DNA from: Clostridiales bacterium
Lineage (GTDB): Bacteria; Bacillota; Clostridia; Christensenellales; Aristaeellaceae
Assembly (NCBI GenBank): GCA_015056205.1
Contig: SVGS01000024.1
Coordinates: 1-56,787, forward strand
Reading direction: 5' to 3'
Length of the DNA: 56,787 nucleotides
The notes beneath the pieces are model-generated. The model ran no database searches. It worked only from the letters and a program-made list of their open reading frames with translations, and was not told the origin of the DNA. The translations under genes and the position numbers were made by a program. Shown piece after piece: positions 43,428 to 53,347 of this stretch. Within the stretch, counting starts at the first letter, position 1. Each line of letters starts with the position of its first letter.

Positions 43428-45824
43428 TCAGCCCATTTCCGCTTCCACCCAATGCTCGCCTTCCGTGAAGGCCGGGATGGTATCCGCGTCCTGTCCGTCC
43501 AGCCGCAGCCGGCGAATGCCCTTTTCCACATGGGAAGGGTTGCTGACCCGGATCCGGTAGAGCGCTCCGCGCCAGCGGCGGGTGACTTCAAATCCGTCCC
43601 ATTCGGCCGGGATGCAGGGGTCGATCACCAGCTCCCGGAACCCGGGCCGGATGCCCAGCATATAGCGGGTGGCCGCGTAGTAGGCCCATCCGGAGGAACC
43701 GGTCATGAAGGGATGACGGGCCCGGCCAAAGGCCGTATGATCCCGTCCCATGATGAACTGGCAGTAGGAATAGGGTTCCGCCTGGCGGATTTCCATCCGG
43801 TCATTCTGGTTTTCCGGCAGCAGGGCGTCATAGAATTTCATGGCTCTGCCGCCCCGGCCGAGGAGACACTCCGCCACCCAGGCCCAGGGGTTCGGATGGC
43901 TGAAGATGGCCCCGTTTTCCTTTACGCCGGGGTAGACCCGGGTCACGAAACCCACGCTGTCATCGAGGGTGACGAAGGAAGGGGCGTTCAGCATCAGCCC
44001 GTAGGGAGTATAGAGCCATTCATCCACGGCATCCATGCAGGAGCGGCCCTGCTGAGGGGTCGCGGCACCGGAAATCACGGCCCAGGTATTGCTCTCCAGA
44101 TGCACCTTGCCTTCCCGGGCCCGGTGGGATCCGATGGGGGAGCCGTCCGCGGTCAGACCGCGCAGGAACCACCGGCCGTCCCACAGCCGTTCGCGGCAGA
44201 TCTGCGCCATGCCGTCCCGCAGCGCGGTATAGCGGGCGAGGTCTTCCTGCCGGCCCAGCGCCGCGGCCGCATCCAGAAAATGATTGGTGGCCCAGATCAG
44301 CAGAAAAGCGACCATGGCGCTTTCTCCGCCGCCCAGGTTCAGGCAGTCGTTCCAGTCCGCCCGCAGGCCTTTGGTGACGCCGTTCTTTCCGACCTGCCGG
44401 TAGGAAAAATCCAGGGAAGCCTTCATATGATCCCAGACGGAAGCGCTGTCCTGGTCCGCGAAGGGAATGATTTCCTCAAAAAAGGCGGTATTTCCGCTCT
44501 CCCGGACGTTTTCGATGATCGCGGGGATCAGCCAGAGGGCGTCGTCGGCGCAGGCATCGGCGATGCCGTGAAGCATGCTTTTCCGGTTCCCTTCCGGGAT
44601 AACGGTGGGGGACTTCATGCCGTCGTCCTCCTTTTTCTCCAGGACGGCAGGATCAAACAGATGCAGACCGTAACCTTCCCGCATCTGGCCGTGCAGCAGC
44701 TGGCGGATCCGTTTTTCGCACATGGCCGGTTCCGCGTGCGGGATGCACATCGCGTCCTGCGCGGTATCCCGGTATCCGAGCCCGGTCCGTCCGCCGACTT
44801 CTATAAAGGAAGAGAAACGGGAGAACAGTACGTTGACCTCGCTCTGATACAGGTTCCAGATATTCAGGGAACGGTTCATATTTTCATGGGGCGTCCGGAC
44901 CTGCAGGGCGCCCAGCTTTTCATCCCAGAATTTCCGAAGCGCCGCGAAAGCCCGGTCGGTTCCGGCAAAATCGTATCTGCGCCGGGCTTCTTCGGCTGCT
45001 TTCCCCCGGCCGGTGCCCAGATAGAAGAGAACGCGTTTCTCCTCGCCCGGCCGCAGAACCAGCTTCCGGCGGAGCGCGCCGCAGGGATTGCCGCCCAGCT
45101 CCAGGGAGCCGCTCATTTTCCCGGAGATCAGCGCCTGGGGATCCCGCTCCGTATGATAGGCGCCGATGAACGCTTCCCGCACGCCTTCAAATCCGTCCGG
45201 CTCCGCGTCGGACGCGAAAAACTGCCAGGCATCGGGTTCATAGTGCAGCTCGCACAGCACGGCGCCGGATTCATAATGGGAGCCGGCGGCATACAGGCTC
45301 ATCTGGAAGTTCTGGTTGTCCATATCGATTTCATGGAAGGAGAATTCCACATAGCCCACCACGCTGAGCTGCCGTTCCCGGGAGGACTCGTTCCGGATCC
45401 GGATATCGAAAATCTCGACCGGATCCACGGAGAGATCCTCCTCCCGGGGAATGAAAAGGGTCTGCGAGGCGCGGATTCCGTCGTGCAGGCAGGAAAAAAC
45501 GGAATAGCTCAGGCCGTGGCGGGCTTCGTATTCCGCCTGATCCCGGGGCAGACCGACCGGCTGCCAGCTCAGGGACCAGAAATCGCCGGACGTGTCATCC
45601 CGCAGATAGGCATAATGCCCCGGCCAGTCCATCGGGACGCCGTTCGGCCGGAAACGGGTGATCCGGTGATGCTGGGGGCTGTCCAGCCAGCAGTATCCGC
45701 CCGCGTTATGGGAAATCACGGCGCCCATCCGCTGTGTTCCCAGATAGTTGGTCATGGACTGGGGAACATCCACGCCGGAGATGACATATTCCCGGGAAAC
45801 GTCATCAAAATATCCGTATTTCAT
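43428..45824 (-). CDS. GH94 disaccharide phosphorylase (cellobiose/chitobiose phosphorylase family)
   Basis: 798 residues, standard GH94 length, cytoplasmic. It splits a beta-linked disaccharide with phosphate to sugar-1-phosphate plus free sugar. N-terminal MKYGYFDDVSREYVI, AVISHNAGGYCWLDSP and YLRDDTSGDFWSLSWQPVG are family signatures. The catalytic-acid region is RADWNDCLNLGGGESAMVAF (Asp490/Asp493), and TGSSGWAYYAATRYMLGIRP lines the phosphate end. The RADWNDCLN wording resembles diacetylchitobiose phosphorylases, so GlcNAc2 or a related disaccharide is possible; cellobiose remains open. AAGGA lies about 11 bases before ATG 45824. Its promoter (45881-45908) carries an operator in the spacer. 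Confidence 0.9.
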   Translation of the reverse strand: MKYGYFDDVSREYVISGVDVPQSMTNYLGTQRMGAVISHNAGGYCWLDSPQHHRITRFRPNGVPMDWPGHYAYLRDDTSGDFWSLSWQPVGLPRDQAEYEARHGLSYSVFSCLHDGIRASQTLFIPREEDLSVDPVEIFDIRIRNESSRERQLSVVGYVEFSFHEIDMDNQNFQMSLYAAGSHYESGAVLCELHYEPDAWQFFASDAEPDGFEGVREAFIGAYHTERDPQALISGKMSGSLELGGNPCGALRRKLVLRPGEEKRVLFYLGTGRGKAAEEARRRYDFAGTDRAFAALRKFWDEKLGALQVRTPHENMNRSLNIWNLYQSEVNVLFSRFSSFIEVGGRTGLGYRDTAQDAMCIPHAEPAMCEKRIRQLLHGQMREGYGLHLFDPAVLEKKEDDGMKSPTVIPEGNRKSMLHGIADACADDALWLIPAIIENVRESGNTAFFEEIIPFADQDSASVWDHMKASLDFSYRQVGKNGVTKGLRADWNDCLNLGGGESAMVAFLLIWATNHFLDAAAALGRQEDLARYTALRDGMAQICRERLWDGRWFLRGLTADGSPIGSHRAREGKVHLESNTWAVISGAATPQQGRSCMDAVDEWLYTPYGLMLNAPSFVTLDDSVGFVTRVYPGVKENGAIFSHPNPWAWVAECLLGRGGRAMKFYDALLPENQNDRMEIRQAEPYSYCQFIMGRDHTAFGRARHPFMTGSSGWAYYAATRYMLGIRPGFRELVIDPCIPAEWDGFEVTRRWRGALYRIRVSNPSHVEKGIRRLRLDGQDADTIPAFTEGEHWVEAEMG

Positions 45825-45880
45825 AGCCAGCAGATCCTTCCTTTTTTCGTACGCCAAAACCGGCGCTTCTTTCTTCGGTG

Positions 45881-45908
45881 ATTATAACAGAAGGAAACGC
45901 TTCCTCAA
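45881..45908 (-). promoter_or_regulatory. GH94 operon promoter with LacI/CcpA-like operator in the spacer
   Basis: Minus strand TTGAGG (45908-45903), 16-base spacer, TATAAT (45886-45881). The near-palindrome AGGAAACGCTTCCT (45892-45905) overlaps the spacer and -35; its AACGCTT core with CG near the centre is typical of LacI-family sites including cre. A regulator bound here would block polymerase. Confidence 0.65.
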
Positions 45909-45929
45909 AAGGACAGGAATTGTGGTTTC

Positions 45930-46032
45930 GTTGTCTCCGGTTGTTCTTCGGAAGAGAATAAAACACATGCGCAACCGGAGACAACAATTCACAAAGGCAG
46001 ATAATGACTTTTCCTTGTCGTTTCCATATGAT
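45930..46032 (+). promoter_or_regulatory. Importer promoter region with a spaced 14-bp inverted repeat
   Basis: GTTGTCTCCGGTTG (45930-45943) and its exact reverse complement (45972-45985) are 28 bases apart. A plausible plus-strand promoter follows: ATGACT (46004-46009), 17 bases, TATGAT (46027-46032), ahead of the permease start at 46076. The repeat could be two operator half-sites for an AraC/YesN dimer or a hairpin; its place upstream of -35 favours an activator. Confidence 0.5.
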
Positions 46033-46075
46033 ATAGCCACCAGATACGACAATCAACCGAAGGGAGGCCTCAGGC

Positions 46076-47041
46076 TTGACGACCTTTGTTTCCACCGCTT
46101 CATCCGGAAAGCACCGGCTTCCTTCCGCCAGACGGAAGAAGACCTTCTGGCTGACCACGATGATGATTCCCGGCGCCGTATGGCTGCTGCTGATCCGCTA
46201 CCTGCCCATGTTCGGCATTGTGATCGCTTTCAAAAACTACCGGGCGTTCAAGCCGAACACCTTCTGGAACAATATCATCCGGAGCGAATGGGTCGGGCTG
46301 AAGAATTTCGAATTCCTGAAATCCCCGGATACGGGCATCATGATCCGGAACACGCTGGGATACAACCTGCTCTGGATCGCCCTGGGACTGGTGATCGCGG
46401 TGGCCTTCGCCATTATGATGAACGAACTGCGCAGCCGGCTCCTGGCGAAAACCTACCAGACGATGATGTTCTTTCCTTACTTCCTGTCCTGGGTGGTCGC
46501 CGGATATTTCGTGCTGTCCTTCCTGGATCCGACGAGCGGCATGATTCCGTTCGGCCAGAAAGCGGCGGGGCTGCCGGTAACGAATTTCTACCATGATACG
46601 ACCTGGTGGCCGCTGATTCTGACGATCTGTAACCTGTGGAAGAATCTGGGCTACTCCTCCGTGCTGTATCTGGCGGCCATCACTGGAATCGATACCACCC
46701 AGTACGAAGCGGCCGCGGTGGACGGGGCTACCAAATGGCAGCAGATCCGACATGTGACGCTGCCGAATCTGCGGCCGATGATCGTGATTCTGCTGATCAT
46801 GAATGTGGGAAAGATTTTCAACGCGGACTTCGGCCTGTTCTACAACGTGCCGCAGAATTCCGGATCCCTGTATCCGGTGACGCAGGTGGTGGATACCTAC
46901 GTATACAGGGCTTACGCCAATACGCATGATTTGGGAATGAGCTCGGCTGCCGGCTTCCTGCAGAGCGCCGTGGGACTGATCTGCATTGTGGCGGCCAACG
47001 GCGTGGTGCGCAAAATCGATCCGGAAAGCTCACTGTTCTGA
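46076..47041 (+). CDS. Sugar ABC transporter permease (LplB type)
   Basis: 321 residues with six membrane segments (about 25-45, 88-110, 120-145, 185-210, 240-260, 290-310). The ATPase-contacting EAA loop reads EAAAVDGATKWQQIRHVTLP near 222-241. RYLPMFGIVIAFKNYRAF at the N-terminus is typical of LplB-type permeases for complex oligosaccharides in Firmicutes. Start TTG 46076 has GGGAGG 7 bases upstream; no in-frame ATG fits before the first membrane segment. It forms a unit with the next permease and binding protein. No ATPase gene is present, so a shared MsmK-type ATPase encoded elsewhere is expected. It diverges from the GH94 operon. Confidence 0.9.
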   Translation: MTTFVSTASSGKHRLPSARRKKTFWLTTMMIPGAVWLLLIRYLPMFGIVIAFKNYRAFKPNTFWNNIIRSEWVGLKNFEFLKSPDTGIMIRNTLGYNLLWIALGLVIAVAFAIMMNELRSRLLAKTYQTMMFFPYFLSWVVAGYFVLSFLDPTSGMIPFGQKAAGLPVTNFYHDTTWWPLILTICNLWKNLGYSSVLYLAAITGIDTTQYEAAAVDGATKWQQIRHVTLPNLRPMIVILLIMNVGKIFNADFGLFYNVPQNSGSLYPVTQVVDTYVYRAYANTHDLGMSSAAGFLQSAVGLICIVAANGVVRKIDPESSLF

Positions 47042-47055
47042 GAGGGGGAGGAAAC

Positions 47056-48006
47056 GTGTCCAACTTATCCGCACGAACCGGAAAGCGCAAAATCCGGACC
47101 GGCAGCTTCAGCCTGAACCGTTTCAGCCCGGGAACAGAGGCGGTTTTTCATCTGGTGCTGGCGCTGTTCAGCCTGATCTGCATCATTCCGTTTGTTTTCG
47201 TCATCATTATCTCCTTCAGCTCAGAGGAAAGCATCCGGCAGATCGGCTACTCCTTTACGCCCCTCAGCTGGGGCACGGAAGCCTATACCTATACCTTTCA
47301 GCTGGGGGACGCACTCTGGCGGAGCTATTTCAACTCCTTCCTGATTACGATCATCGGGACGGTGCTGAGCGTGACGATCACCGTGCTGTATGCCTATCCG
47401 CTGTTCCGGAAGGATTACCGCTACAGAGGATTCTTCAACTTCCTCAGCTTTTTTACCATGATCTTCGGCGGCGGCCTGGTTCCGACCTTTGTCATCTGCA
47501 AAAGCGTGCTGGGGCTGAATGACAACTATGCCGCGCTGATCGTGCCGATGCTTTTCAGCCCGTTTAACGTGATTATCATGCGCACCTTTCTCCGGACGAC
47601 GGTTCCGATGGAGCTGATCGAGTCAGCGACCATCGACGGCAGCGGGGAATACAGGACTCTGCTTCGGATCGTGCTGCCGATTATGAAACCCGGCATCGCC
47701 ACCATCGCCCTGCTGGTCGCGCTGGCTTACTGGAACGAATGGTTCCTGAGCCTCCTGTACCTGAACAAGAACATGAACATCATGCCGCTGCAGTATCTGC
47801 TGATGCGGATGCAGCGAAACGCGGATTTCCTCGCCAAGAATTCTTCCATGCTGGGAGCGGACGCCACGAAGGCCGCGGCAAGCCTTCCGTCCCAGACGCT
47901 GAAAATGGCCCTGGTGGTTTTCATCGTGATTCCCATTGCCTGCGCCTATCCTTTCTTCCAGCGGTACGTGATCGCCGGACTGACGGTGGGATCCGTGAAG
48001 GGATAA
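47056..48006 (+). CDS. Sugar ABC transporter permease (YtcP type)
   Basis: 316 residues, six membrane segments, MalG/YtcP group. The EAA-like loop is ELIESATIDGSGEYRTLLRI with VLPIMKPGIATI. N-terminal ISFSSEESIRQIGYSFTP and C-terminal RYVIAGLTVGSVKG are the usual ends of this family; the last motif is common to most sugar MalG-type proteins. Start GTG 47056 follows GGGGGAGG by 5 bases, 14 bases after the LplB-type gene. It completes the membrane channel of the importer whose binding protein follows 64 bases later. Confidence 0.92.
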   Translation: MSNLSARTGKRKIRTGSFSLNRFSPGTEAVFHLVLALFSLICIIPFVFVIIISFSSEESIRQIGYSFTPLSWGTEAYTYTFQLGDALWRSYFNSFLITIIGTVLSVTITVLYAYPLFRKDYRYRGFFNFLSFFTMIFGGGLVPTFVICKSVLGLNDNYAALIVPMLFSPFNVIIMRTFLRTTVPMELIESATIDGSGEYRTLLRIVLPIMKPGIATIALLVALAYWNEWFLSLLYLNKNMNIMPLQYLLMRMQRNADFLAKNSSMLGADATKAAASLPSQTLKMALVVFIVIPIACAYPFFQRYVIAGLTVGSVKG

Positions 48007-48070
48007 GACGAGCCTTTGAACCTGCGGAAACAGGCGCTGAAGCGCTTGAAATATGAAGGAGGGTATACCT

Positions 48071-49576
48071 ATGAAGAAGTTTCTGACTCTGATCCTCGCA
48101 CTGTCGATGATCCTGTCCGTCTGCGGCCTGGCCCAGGCGGATGAACTGCCCGTGATCACCATCATGTTCCACGGCAGCAACGTGACCGACGATACTGCCG
48201 TACTCGAAAAGGTCAACGAGTACATCGCGGACAAGGTCGGCGCGAAGCTGGAAGTCATCTGGGGCACCTGGGGCGACTTCGATGAGAAGGCTGTGGACGC
48301 GCTGGTTTCCAGCGATGCCGGTGTGGACATGGTCTTCACCTGCTCCTGGAGCGCGGACGAGTACAACAGCTTTGCCAGAAAGGGCTACTTTGTGAAGCTG
48401 GATGACCTGATCGCGCAGTACGGCGCCGACCTGAAGGCCGCGATCCCGGAAAGCCTGATGCAGGCCGCGACGATCGAAGGCGCTGACGGAAAAGGCATCT
48501 ACGCCGTAAACGGCTTCAAGGACACCGCGACGCAGAACACCTGGGACATCAATGTGACCCTGCTGAAAGAGCTGGGCTACACCGTGGACGACGTGAAAAA
48601 CCTCGGATTCTTCGGCTGGGGCGAAATCTTCGCCAAGGCGAAGGAAGTCAAGGGCGACAGCTTTTATCCCTTCCTGGTGGAGCCGATGGTCGCGGAGCGG
48701 ATGGTGACCAATTCCATCATCGTGGCCGGTGATTCCGGTTCCGTCAATCTGTTGTCCCTGTACCTGAATCCGGATGACGTGTCCAAAGAAGGCACCTACG
48801 GCAGCACCCTGCTGAACAAGTTTGCGACGCCGGAATACAAGGCCTTCGCGGATCAGATGCACAAGTACTACGAAGCCGGATATATTGATCCCGCGCTGTC
48901 CGTGGCGGAGACCTCCAACGATGCCCGGACCAACCACCAGAAGGAAGCTTCCTACCTGATCGGAACCCAGAGCTATGCCTATGGCTATGAGTATTCCGCC
49001 GACGTGCTGGCCCGGGGCGTTGAAGTCACCTTCCTGCCCTGCACCGAAGCCTATGTGGACGCAACGGCCTCCCAGGGCGCCATGATGGCGATCAACTCCG
49101 CCTCCGAGCATCCGGTTGAGAGCTTCAAATTCCTGGCGCTGCTGAACAGCGATCCCACCCTGATGACCCTGCTGAACTACGGCGTGGAAGGCATCCACTA
49201 CAATCTGAACGACGAGGGCCTGGTGGTCTTTACCGATGCCCGGGCGAGCTACAGCCCCTGGACCAACGGCATGGGCAATGTGACCATTCTGCCGGATACC
49301 GAGACGGAGGGCAAGGGCTTCCGCGAAGCGTTCCGCGCGTATTACGCCGGAGCGAAGAGCATTCCGGTTCCGAGCTTTGTGTTCGACAACAGCGCGGTGT
49401 CTTCCCAGATGGCCAGCCTGGCCAATGTAGCGGCGCAGTACGCTCTGGCTCTGGACTGCGGCGCGGTGGATCCGGAGACGGAGCTGCCGAAGTTCCTCGA
49501 CGCGCTGAACGCCGCCGGTATGGAAAGCTATCTGGCCGAGGCCAACGCGCAGATGGCTGCCTATCTGGGAAAATAA
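48071..49576 (+). CDS. Oligosaccharide-binding protein of the LplB/YtcP importer
   Basis: 501 residues, the LipO-like size class (about 500) rather than the 400-residue class. Signal peptide at about 1-22 (LILALSMILSVCGLAQA), with Cys near the end but a Val at -1, so not a standard lipobox. Mature protein: LPVITIMFHGSNVTDD, VSSDAGVDMVFTCSW, YGADLKAAIPESLMQAATI and ALDCGAVDPETELPKFLDAL with AAGMESYLAEANAQMAAYLG at the C-terminus. AAGGAGGG precedes ATG 48071 by 8 bases. It should deliver the disaccharide or oligosaccharide later split by the GH94 phosphorylase. A hairpin terminator follows. Confidence 0.92.
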   Translation: MKKFLTLILALSMILSVCGLAQADELPVITIMFHGSNVTDDTAVLEKVNEYIADKVGAKLEVIWGTWGDFDEKAVDALVSSDAGVDMVFTCSWSADEYNSFARKGYFVKLDDLIAQYGADLKAAIPESLMQAATIEGADGKGIYAVNGFKDTATQNTWDINVTLLKELGYTVDDVKNLGFFGWGEIFAKAKEVKGDSFYPFLVEPMVAERMVTNSIIVAGDSGSVNLLSLYLNPDDVSKEGTYGSTLLNKFATPEYKAFADQMHKYYEAGYIDPALSVAETSNDARTNHQKEASYLIGTQSYAYGYEYSADVLARGVEVTFLPCTEAYVDATASQGAMMAINSASEHPVESFKFLALLNSDPTLMTLLNYGVEGIHYNLNDEGLVVFTDARASYSPWTNGMGNVTILPDTETEGKGFREAFRAYYAGAKSIPVPSFVFDNSAVSSQMASLANVAAQYALALDCGAVDPETELPKFLDALNAAGMESYLAEANAQMAAYLGK

Positions 49577-49635
49577 GACGAATCTGAAGGAATCATTCCC
49601 GTCAGGATCCCGGATTCGGCGGACCTGACGAACGG

Positions 49636-49666
49636 ACTCCCGCGAAGCCCTCGCGGGAGTCTGTTT
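49636..49666 (+). terminator. Terminator of the sugar importer operon
   Basis: Perfect 10-bp stem ACTCCCGCGA/TCGCGGGAGT with loop AGCCC, then CTGTTT. The T-run is short, so efficiency may be moderate. Confidence 0.65.
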
Positions 49667-49748
49667 ATGTCGGAACGGTTCATTTCGGACCGGTTTTCTT
49701 TCTTCCGGAAGGGATTCGGGAAGGTTCCGGAGGGGGACCTGGTTTTCC

Positions 49749-49777
49749 TTGACGGCCTATTCACCCGGCGGTATAAT
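49749..49777 (+). promoter_or_regulatory. Promoter of the Rrf2 regulator gene
   Basis: TTGACG (49749-49754), 17-base spacer, TATAAT (49772-49777). The leader to ATG 49808 is about 25 bases. No inverted repeat stands out over it. Confidence 0.8.
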
Positions 49778-49807
49778 GGGTTATCAACAGAACCGGAGGG
49801 ATGAAGG

Positions 49808-50221
49808 ATGATTTCCACCAAGGGCCGCTACGCGCTTCGGGTGATGATCGATCTGGCCGAGAATCAGAAGGAACAGCCGGTGCCGCTGAAGGATATCGCG
49901 GAACGGCAGGGGATTTCCAAGAAGTATCTGGAAATCATTGTGAAGGATCTGGTGGAAGGAAAGATGATCCGGGGCTCCAGCGGGAAGGGCGGCGGCTATG
50001 TGCTGCTGCGGAAGCCGGAGGAGTATACCGTCGGGGAGATTGTGGAGCTCATGGAGGGCAGTCTGGCGCCGGTCGCCTGCCTGCAGCAGGACGCGGCAGT
50101 CTGCCCGCGGGAAAAGTTCTGCGTCACCCTGCCCCTGTGGCAGGAGATGAATCAGCTGGTGCGGGGATTCCTGTATCAGAAAAAACTGACCGATCTCCTG
50201 GATCGGTCAGAAAAGGCCTGA
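49808..50221 (+). CDS. Rrf2 family regulator with Fe-S cluster cysteines (IscR-like)
   Basis: 137 residues. The N-terminal winged helix MISTKGRYALRVMIDLA and IAERQGISKKYLEIIVKDL with SSGKGGGYVL is standard Rrf2. Cys91, Cys99 and Cys105 lie in the cluster-binding loop, so it probably holds a [2Fe-2S] cluster as in IscR or RsrR, unlike CymR, which lacks them. It should therefore sense Fe-S supply, oxygen or nitric oxide. No isc or suf genes follow, so targets are elsewhere. ATG 49808 fits GGAGGG 7 bases upstream (49795-49800). The last ~40 bases contain the terminator of the convergent gene. Confidence 0.9.
   Translation: MISTKGRYALRVMIDLAENQKEQPVPLKDIAERQGISKKYLEIIVKDLVEGKMIRGSSGKGGGYVLLRKPEEYTVGEIVELMEGSLAPVACLQQDAAVCPREKFCVTLPLWQEMNQLVRGFLYQKKLTDLLDRSEKA
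50180..50210 (-). terminator. Terminator of the arabinan operon, embedded in the Rrf2 coding end
   Basis: Minus strand: perfect 10-bp stem CTGACCGATC/GATCGGTCAG with a five-base loop, then six U's (A's at 50185-50180 on plus). It starts 19 bases past the arabinanase stop and lies wholly within the last codons of the Rrf2 gene. Confidence 0.85.
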
Positions 50222-50229
50222 GCGCGGCC

Positions 50230-51660
50230 TCAGTTTTCATGAGCCGCGTGGGAACCCCACAGCGCCGCGCCGGAAGCGTCCAGGGCGGTAAAGCAGGTGA
50301 CCCACGTGTTTTCCCGGTTGTCATAGGCCCGGGTCATGATTCCGGTATAGTCCGTTCCGTCCAGCTGACAGCGGAAGGTCAGCCCGTCCCCGCATTGCCA
50401 GGTGCCGGTCAGGGCGCCGTCCACCGTGCCGTCCTCCCGAAGGATCACGGCGACGCTGGAGTGCTCGGAGCGGTTGATATCCCGCCCGTGCAGGATGATT
50501 TTATAAGAACCGGGCTGTTCCTCCGGGGCGGTCCGGCTCATTGTTTCTCCGGCATAGCGCCAGGGAAGCACCACGGGCCAGCCGGCTTCATTCATGGCCA
50601 TCTGGTGCACCCGGACCCGGTGGGTTTCCCCCCGGTCGGCAAACCGGGTATGAAAAATCAGGAAATACCGGCCGGTTTCCGTGTCGTACCAGGCGGAGTT
50701 ATGGCCCGGAGAACGATAGGCGAGCCTTGAGGCGGCGGTATCGCTCTCCAGGTTTTCAAAGCAGTAGCCGCCCAGCAGCTTCACGCCGTAGCCCTCATAG
50801 TCCGGATCATGGAAGAAGGTTCCGGGCGCGCCGCCGCAGTCGATCATCGGCTGCCCCAGGGCGTCCTCATAGGGGCCGTCCGGCCGGCGGCTGCGGCAGA
50901 CCCGGATATTGTATCCGTCCGCGGCGTTCAGACCGCCGAAGGACAGGAACAGATAATAGTATTCCGTTTCCGGGCTGTAAAGAATATAGGGTCCTTCAAT
51001 CCGGGCATGATTTTTTCCGAGCAGTTTTTTTCCGTAGCCCTGCCCTTCGAGAGGGAAACCGGTCTCAGGGTTCATTTCCAGAATATAGATTCCTCCGGAA
51101 TAGCTGCCGTATACCATCCAGAGCCGGTCCTCCCGATCGGTGAAGACACAGGGATCCACCACGTTCGGCAGGACGGTTGCGTCATAGCCGGGGCCGCCGC
51201 TTTTCAGAAAGACGCCGAGATCCCGGTAGGGCCCTTCCGGACGGTCGCTGACCGCCAGCCCCAGGGCGCTGAGGGGGCTGGAACCTTCACAGGTACAGTA
51301 GTACAGATAGTATTTTCCGTCCTTCAGCCGCTGTACGTCCGGCGCCCAGAAGGTGGTGGTTTTCGCATACTGCAGGGCTTCCTTCATTTCCTCCTGCACG
51401 TTATTCACCAGTTTGCAGCCGGTATCCGCATTCCGGGAAATCATATCCCACCGGATCAGATCGGCACTGCGGGCGGCGGCCATATGGCTTCCGTAAATAT
51501 ACCAGAGGCCGTCATCCGCCCGGATGACGGAAGGATCGTGAACCGAGACTTCTTTAAATTTCACTTCGGTTTCTTCGGGTTTCACTTCAGCGCCTTCCGC
51601 GAAAGCGGAAATACCGCTCAGCAAAAGAACAAAAAGAAGAATCAGAATTCTGTGTTTCAT
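50230..51660 (-). CDS. Secreted GH43 arabinanase-like glycosidase
   Basis: 476 residues. Signal peptide (about 1-21, cleavage likely after AFA). Catalytic GH43 propeller: base in VSVHDPSVIRADDG, pKa-setting Asp in TTFWAPDVQRLKDG, acid Glu in ARIEGPYILYSP, and the conserved His region RSPGHNSAWYD. The last ~130 residues form the beta-rich domain often attached to endo-1,5-alpha-L-arabinanases (TGTWQCGDGLTFRCQLDGTD). It probably cuts arabinan outside the cell for import. ATG 51660 follows GGAGGAA by 7 bases. Being secreted, it fits with the GH51 enzyme and transporter of the same operon. It converges with the Rrf2 gene, 8 bases apart. Confidence 0.88.
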   Translation of the reverse strand: MKHRILILLFVLLLSGISAFAEGAEVKPEETEVKFKEVSVHDPSVIRADDGLWYIYGSHMAAARSADLIRWDMISRNADTGCKLVNNVQEEMKEALQYAKTTTFWAPDVQRLKDGKYYLYYCTCEGSSPLSALGLAVSDRPEGPYRDLGVFLKSGGPGYDATVLPNVVDPCVFTDREDRLWMVYGSYSGGIYILEMNPETGFPLEGQGYGKKLLGKNHARIEGPYILYSPETEYYYLFLSFGGLNAADGYNIRVCRSRRPDGPYEDALGQPMIDCGGAPGTFFHDPDYEGYGVKLLGGYCFENLESDTAASRLAYRSPGHNSAWYDTETGRYFLIFHTRFADRGETHRVRVHQMAMNEAGWPVVLPWRYAGETMSRTAPEEQPGSYKIILHGRDINRSEHSSVAVILREDGTVDGALTGTWQCGDGLTFRCQLDGTDYTGIMTRAYDNRENTWVTCFTALDASGAALWGSHAAHEN

Positions 51661-51717
51661 TTGACTTTCCTCCGGTTTCAACAGTGATTGTTTTTCCGGG
51701 ACAGAAGACCGGGGATG

Positions 51718-51753
51718 AAAGACCGGCCTTCCGCCGGATGGGGAAGGCCGGTC
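51718..51753 (-). terminator. Intercistronic hairpin between GH51 and GH43 genes
   Basis: Perfect 12-bp stem GACCGGCCTTCC/GGAAGGCCGGTC with a nine-base loop, followed on the minus strand by TTTC only. It may be a partial terminator or a stabilising hairpin that lowers expression of the secreted enzyme. Confidence 0.55.
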
Positions 51754-51772
51754 TCTGGTCACTGTGTTCTTT

Positions 51773-53347
<1,575 letters not shown>

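Noticed and set aside
43359..45881. 840-codon open frame on the plus strand opposite the GH94 gene
   Set aside because: Shadow of the GH94 reading frame; composition is His/Arg/Gly-rich without domains, and the opposite strand has complete catalytic motifs.
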